From NCBI GenBank assembly GCA_944385455.1, contig CALWXI010000209.1:1-7957 (forward strand): a DNA stretch of 7,957 nt, given 5' to 3'. The notes below the pieces were generated by a model. That model was given only the letters and a program-made list of their open reading frames with translations. It did not search any database and was not told where the DNA came from. A program made the position numbers and the translations under genes. Of the stretch, positions 5,953-7,957 are shown in pieces. Within the stretch, counting starts at the first letter, position 1; every line of letters begins with the position of its first letter. This DNA comes from an uncultured Oscillospiraceae bacterium (GTDB lineage Bacteria > Bacillota > Clostridia > Oscillospirales > Oscillospiraceae).

Positions 5953-7808
5953 CTTACGAGGAAGCTCTGTCATTTATTCACCAGACGGACTGGAAGGGCA
6001 GCCGGCTGGGCCTGGACCGGATGCGGGAGCTGATGGGGCTGCTGGGAAATCCCCAGGAGCGTCTGCGGTTCATCCATGTGGCCGGCACCAACGGGAAGGG
6101 CTCCACCTGCGCCATGCTGGCGTCGGTCCTCACCGCCGCCGGGTACAGAACGGGCATGTATATCTCCCCCCACCTGGTGCGGGTAAATGAGCGGATCTCC
6201 GTCAACGGCGCGGACATCTCGGACGGCGATCTCATCGCCGCGGCGGAACAGGTCCGGGACGCAGCCGGGAACATGGCGGACCAGCCCACGGAGTTCGAGC
6301 TCATCACCGCCATGGCCCTGTGTCACTTCGCCAGGCAGCGGTGCGATCTCGTGGTGCTGGAGGTGGGTTTGGGCGGCCGGCTGGACGCCACGAACATCAT
6401 TCCTCCCCCGGAGGCCGCGGTCATCACCAACATCGGCCTTGAGCACACGGAGATCCTGGGGGACACGCCGGAAAAAATCGCCGGAGAGAAGGCCGGTATC
6501 ATCAAGGCCAGCTCCAACGTGGTCCTGTACTCCCAGACGCCGGAGGTGGAACAGGTGGTGCGGGCCATCTGCCGGGAACACGGCTGTCCCCTTTCCACAG
6601 CTGATCCCGCCCACCTCTCCCGCCGCCGGGAGACCCTGGCGGGGCAGCGTTTCTGCTGGCGCGGCACGCAGTACGCTATTCCCCTGCTGGGTGCCCATCA
6701 GACGCGGAACGCCGGGGTCGTTCTGGAGACCGTGCAGGCCCTTCGGCACCGCGGGTGGAAGATCCGGGAGGAAGCGGTATCCGCCGGCCTTGGCCGCGTC
6801 CGCTGGCCGGCCCGGATGGAGGTGCTGTGCAAATCCCCCGTGTTCCTTCTCGACGGTGGGCATAACCCCCAGTGCGCCCAAGCGGCCGCCGGCTGTCTCG
6901 GCAGCCTTCTGCCCGGTCAGAAGGTCGTGTTTCTGATGGGCGTCCTGGCGGATAAGGACTATCCAGCCGTCATCGACAGGCTGATGCCGTTCGCCCAGGA
7001 ATTTGTCTGCCTGACGCCGGAGAGTGAGCGGGCGCTGCCCGCCGGGGCCCTGGCAGAGTACCTGACCCGCCGCGGTGCGAATGCGTCCCCGTATGATGGG
7101 ATCGAGGACGGGATCGCCGCGGCCCTCTCCGCCGCCGGGGAGCGCGGTGCTGTCGTGGCCCTGGGCTCCCTTTATCTGGCGGGCTTTGTGCGGGAGGCGT
7201 TTCATGGCGCTTACCGCAGCTGGCTCCGAAAAGAGAAGATCCGTGCCAGAGATGCTCTGGGAAGAGAGACCCGGGAACGTCTCTCCCGCCGGATCGCGGC
7301 CCGCATCGCGGCCAGCGGCGTCTTTCAAACTGCCAGGACCATCCTGATCTATCGGGCGGTCCGGGGGGAGGTCCAGCTAAACGCACTGGAAACTGCACCA
7401 CAATCGCAAAACAAGCGGATTGCCTTTCCTCGATGCGTCAGTGATACAGAAATGATAGCCCTTCTTCCCCACGATTCAACTGCCTGGGCGGCTGGGTATC
7501 GAGGCATCCAAGAGCCGATCCTGGAACGGTCAGAACAGCTTGCTCCTGATGATATTGATCTCGTGATTTGCCCTTGCACAGTATTTGATGAGGACTGCCA
7601 TCGTATGGGAATGGGCGCTGGTTTTTATGACCGCTATCTCAAAAAGTGTACCCATGCGCAAACAATCGCAGTTGCTTTTGAATGTCAAAAATCGCCAAAA
7701 GTTCCAACCGCTCCTTGGGACTGCTCCATAGAATACGTATTTACGGAAAGTGCAGTTTATCATACCAAAAATTATACACAGGCGAGAGACATGCTATTGC
7801 AGAATTAG
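5949..7808 (+). CDS. folC: Fusion: folylpolyglutamate synthase (FolC) + 5-formyltetrahydrofolate cyclo-ligase
   Basis: 619 residues in two enzymes. Residues 1-~420 are FolC, which adds glutamates to folates (and may act as dihydrofolate synthase): P-loop HVAGTNGKGST (43-53), SPHLVRVNERI (73-83), LEVGLGGRLDATN (137-149), TNIGLEH (160-166), GEKAGIIK with the Lys that is carbamylated in homologues (~181), GAHQTRNA (248-255), LDGGHNP (301-307), GSLYLAG (406-412). Residues ~423-619 are a full-length 5-formyl-THF cyclo-ligase (5-formyl-THF + ATP to methenyl-THF): SWLRKEKIRARDAL (424-437), YRAVRGEV (468-475), KRIAFPR (489-495), MGMGAGFYDRYL (553-564), VAFECQK (575-581). Almost no linker joins them and the frame is unbroken. 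GTG start 5949 overlaps the folT stop, with AAGGAGG 8 bases upstream (5934-5940). GC content and codon choice change after about residue 476. Confidence 0.93.
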   Translation: MTYEEALSFIHQTDWKGSRLGLDRMRELMGLLGNPQERLRFIHVAGTNGKGSTCAMLASVLTAAGYRTGMYISPHLVRVNERISVNGADISDGDLIAAAEQVRDAAGNMADQPTEFELITAMALCHFARQRCDLVVLEVGLGGRLDATNIIPPPEAAVITNIGLEHTEILGDTPEKIAGEKAGIIKASSNVVLYSQTPEVEQVVRAICREHGCPLSTADPAHLSRRRETLAGQRFCWRGTQYAIPLLGAHQTRNAGVVLETVQALRHRGWKIREEAVSAGLGRVRWPARMEVLCKSPVFLLDGGHNPQCAQAAAGCLGSLLPGQKVVFLMGVLADKDYPAVIDRLMPFAQEFVCLTPESERALPAGALAEYLTRRGANASPYDGIEDGIAAALSAAGERGAVVALGSLYLAGFVREAFHGAYRSWLRKEKIRARDALGRETRERLSRRIAARIAASGVFQTARTILIYRAVRGEVQLNALETAPQSQNKRIAFPRCVSDTEMIALLPHDSTAWAAGYRGIQEPILERSEQLAPDDIDLVICPCTVFDEDCHRMGMGAGFYDRYLKKCTHAQTIAVAFECQKSPKVPTAPWDCSIEYVFTESAVYHTKNYTQARDMLLQN

Positions 7809-7957
7809 AGTATTGGCAAGATACATTTTACAGTTACATTCAGCAAAAAAATATTGATAGAAGCTATGTGGATTTTAGCATATATGATGGCTCTCAAATT
7901 GTGCAAAACAGAGAAATATAGTTTTACCTTTCATTAAATTGTAAGACCCGGCAATTA
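7809..7957. other. AT-rich tail downstream of folC, no recognised gene
   Basis: Hand counts give about 27-32% GC here against 60% or more across most of the cluster. No hairpin with a T-run is visible, so the end of the folate transcript is not seen. One plus-strand frame stays open through the region to a TAG at 7919-7921 and reads like ordinary protein in its last ~40 codons (…ELEYWQDTFYSYIQQKN…), but it has no start codon with a ribosome site outside the folC gene. It could be a gene remnant or chance. Confidence 0.5.

Noticed and set aside
5970..7328. 452-codon open frame on the minus strand opposite folC
   Set aside because: The plus strand encodes clear FolC motifs throughout; the reverse translation resembles nothing and is explained by GC bias.
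1..7957. tRNA, rRNA, CRISPR array, insertion sequence or attachment site
   Set aside because: No regularly spaced repeats, no tRNA-like cloverleaf with CCA or GTTCRA motif noticed, no transposase or integrase coding sequence, and no terminal repeats seen.

Overview
This window looks like chromosomal DNA from a GC-rich Firmicute, most likely a gut Oscillospiraceae-type Clostridium relative. The clues are strong AGGAGG-type ribosome binding sites, a class I tetrahydrofolate (THF) riboswitch (typical of Firmicutes), a FolT-type ECF folate transporter subunit, and a formate-THF ligase/FchA/FolD set. The taxonomic placement is inference. Most of the window is coding DNA of high GC; the last ~580 bases are clearly lower in GC.

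Layout. Bases 1-785 (minus strand): panB, ketopantoate hydroxymethyltransferase, cut by the left edge. Bases 786-1385: a 600-base divergent intergenic region with two back-to-back promoter candidates and long leaders on both sides. Bases 1386-7808 (plus strand): a tightly packed one-carbon/folate gene cluster in the order fhs (formate-THF ligase), fchA (methenyl-THF cyclohydrolase), folD (methylene-THF dehydrogenase type), a short formate/nitrite-transporter (FNT) channel, a THF riboswitch with a terminator/ribosome-site hairpin, folT (folate S component), and a folC gene whose C-terminus carries a complete 5-formyl-THF cyclo-ligase domain. Bases 7809-7957: AT-rich DNA with no gene I can name.

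How the genes fit together. The FNT channel would move formate across the membrane. Fhs attaches formate to THF to make 10-formyl-THF, FchA forms methenyl-THF, and FolD reduces it to methylene-THF, the one-carbon donor that PanB (divergent neighbour) consumes. FolT imports folates, the FolC part polyglutamates and so retains them, and the fused cyclo-ligase returns 5-formyl-THF to the active pool. The riboswitch sits inside the cluster, after the FNT gene, so folate sufficiency should shut down folT and folC while leaving the upstream formate-to-methylene-THF enzymes alone.

The most notable points are: (1) the FolC::5-formyl-THF cyclo-ligase fusion; (2) a FolD in which the family's catalytic Lys and its Gln partner are replaced by Ala and Phe, next to a dedicated cyclohydrolase gene; (3) a compact FNT channel overlapping folD by 4 bases; (4) a riboswitch whose mutually exclusive helices can be traced base by base; (5) a perfect 30-base palindrome between fhs and fchA; and (6) a compositional drop starting inside the cyclo-ligase domain.
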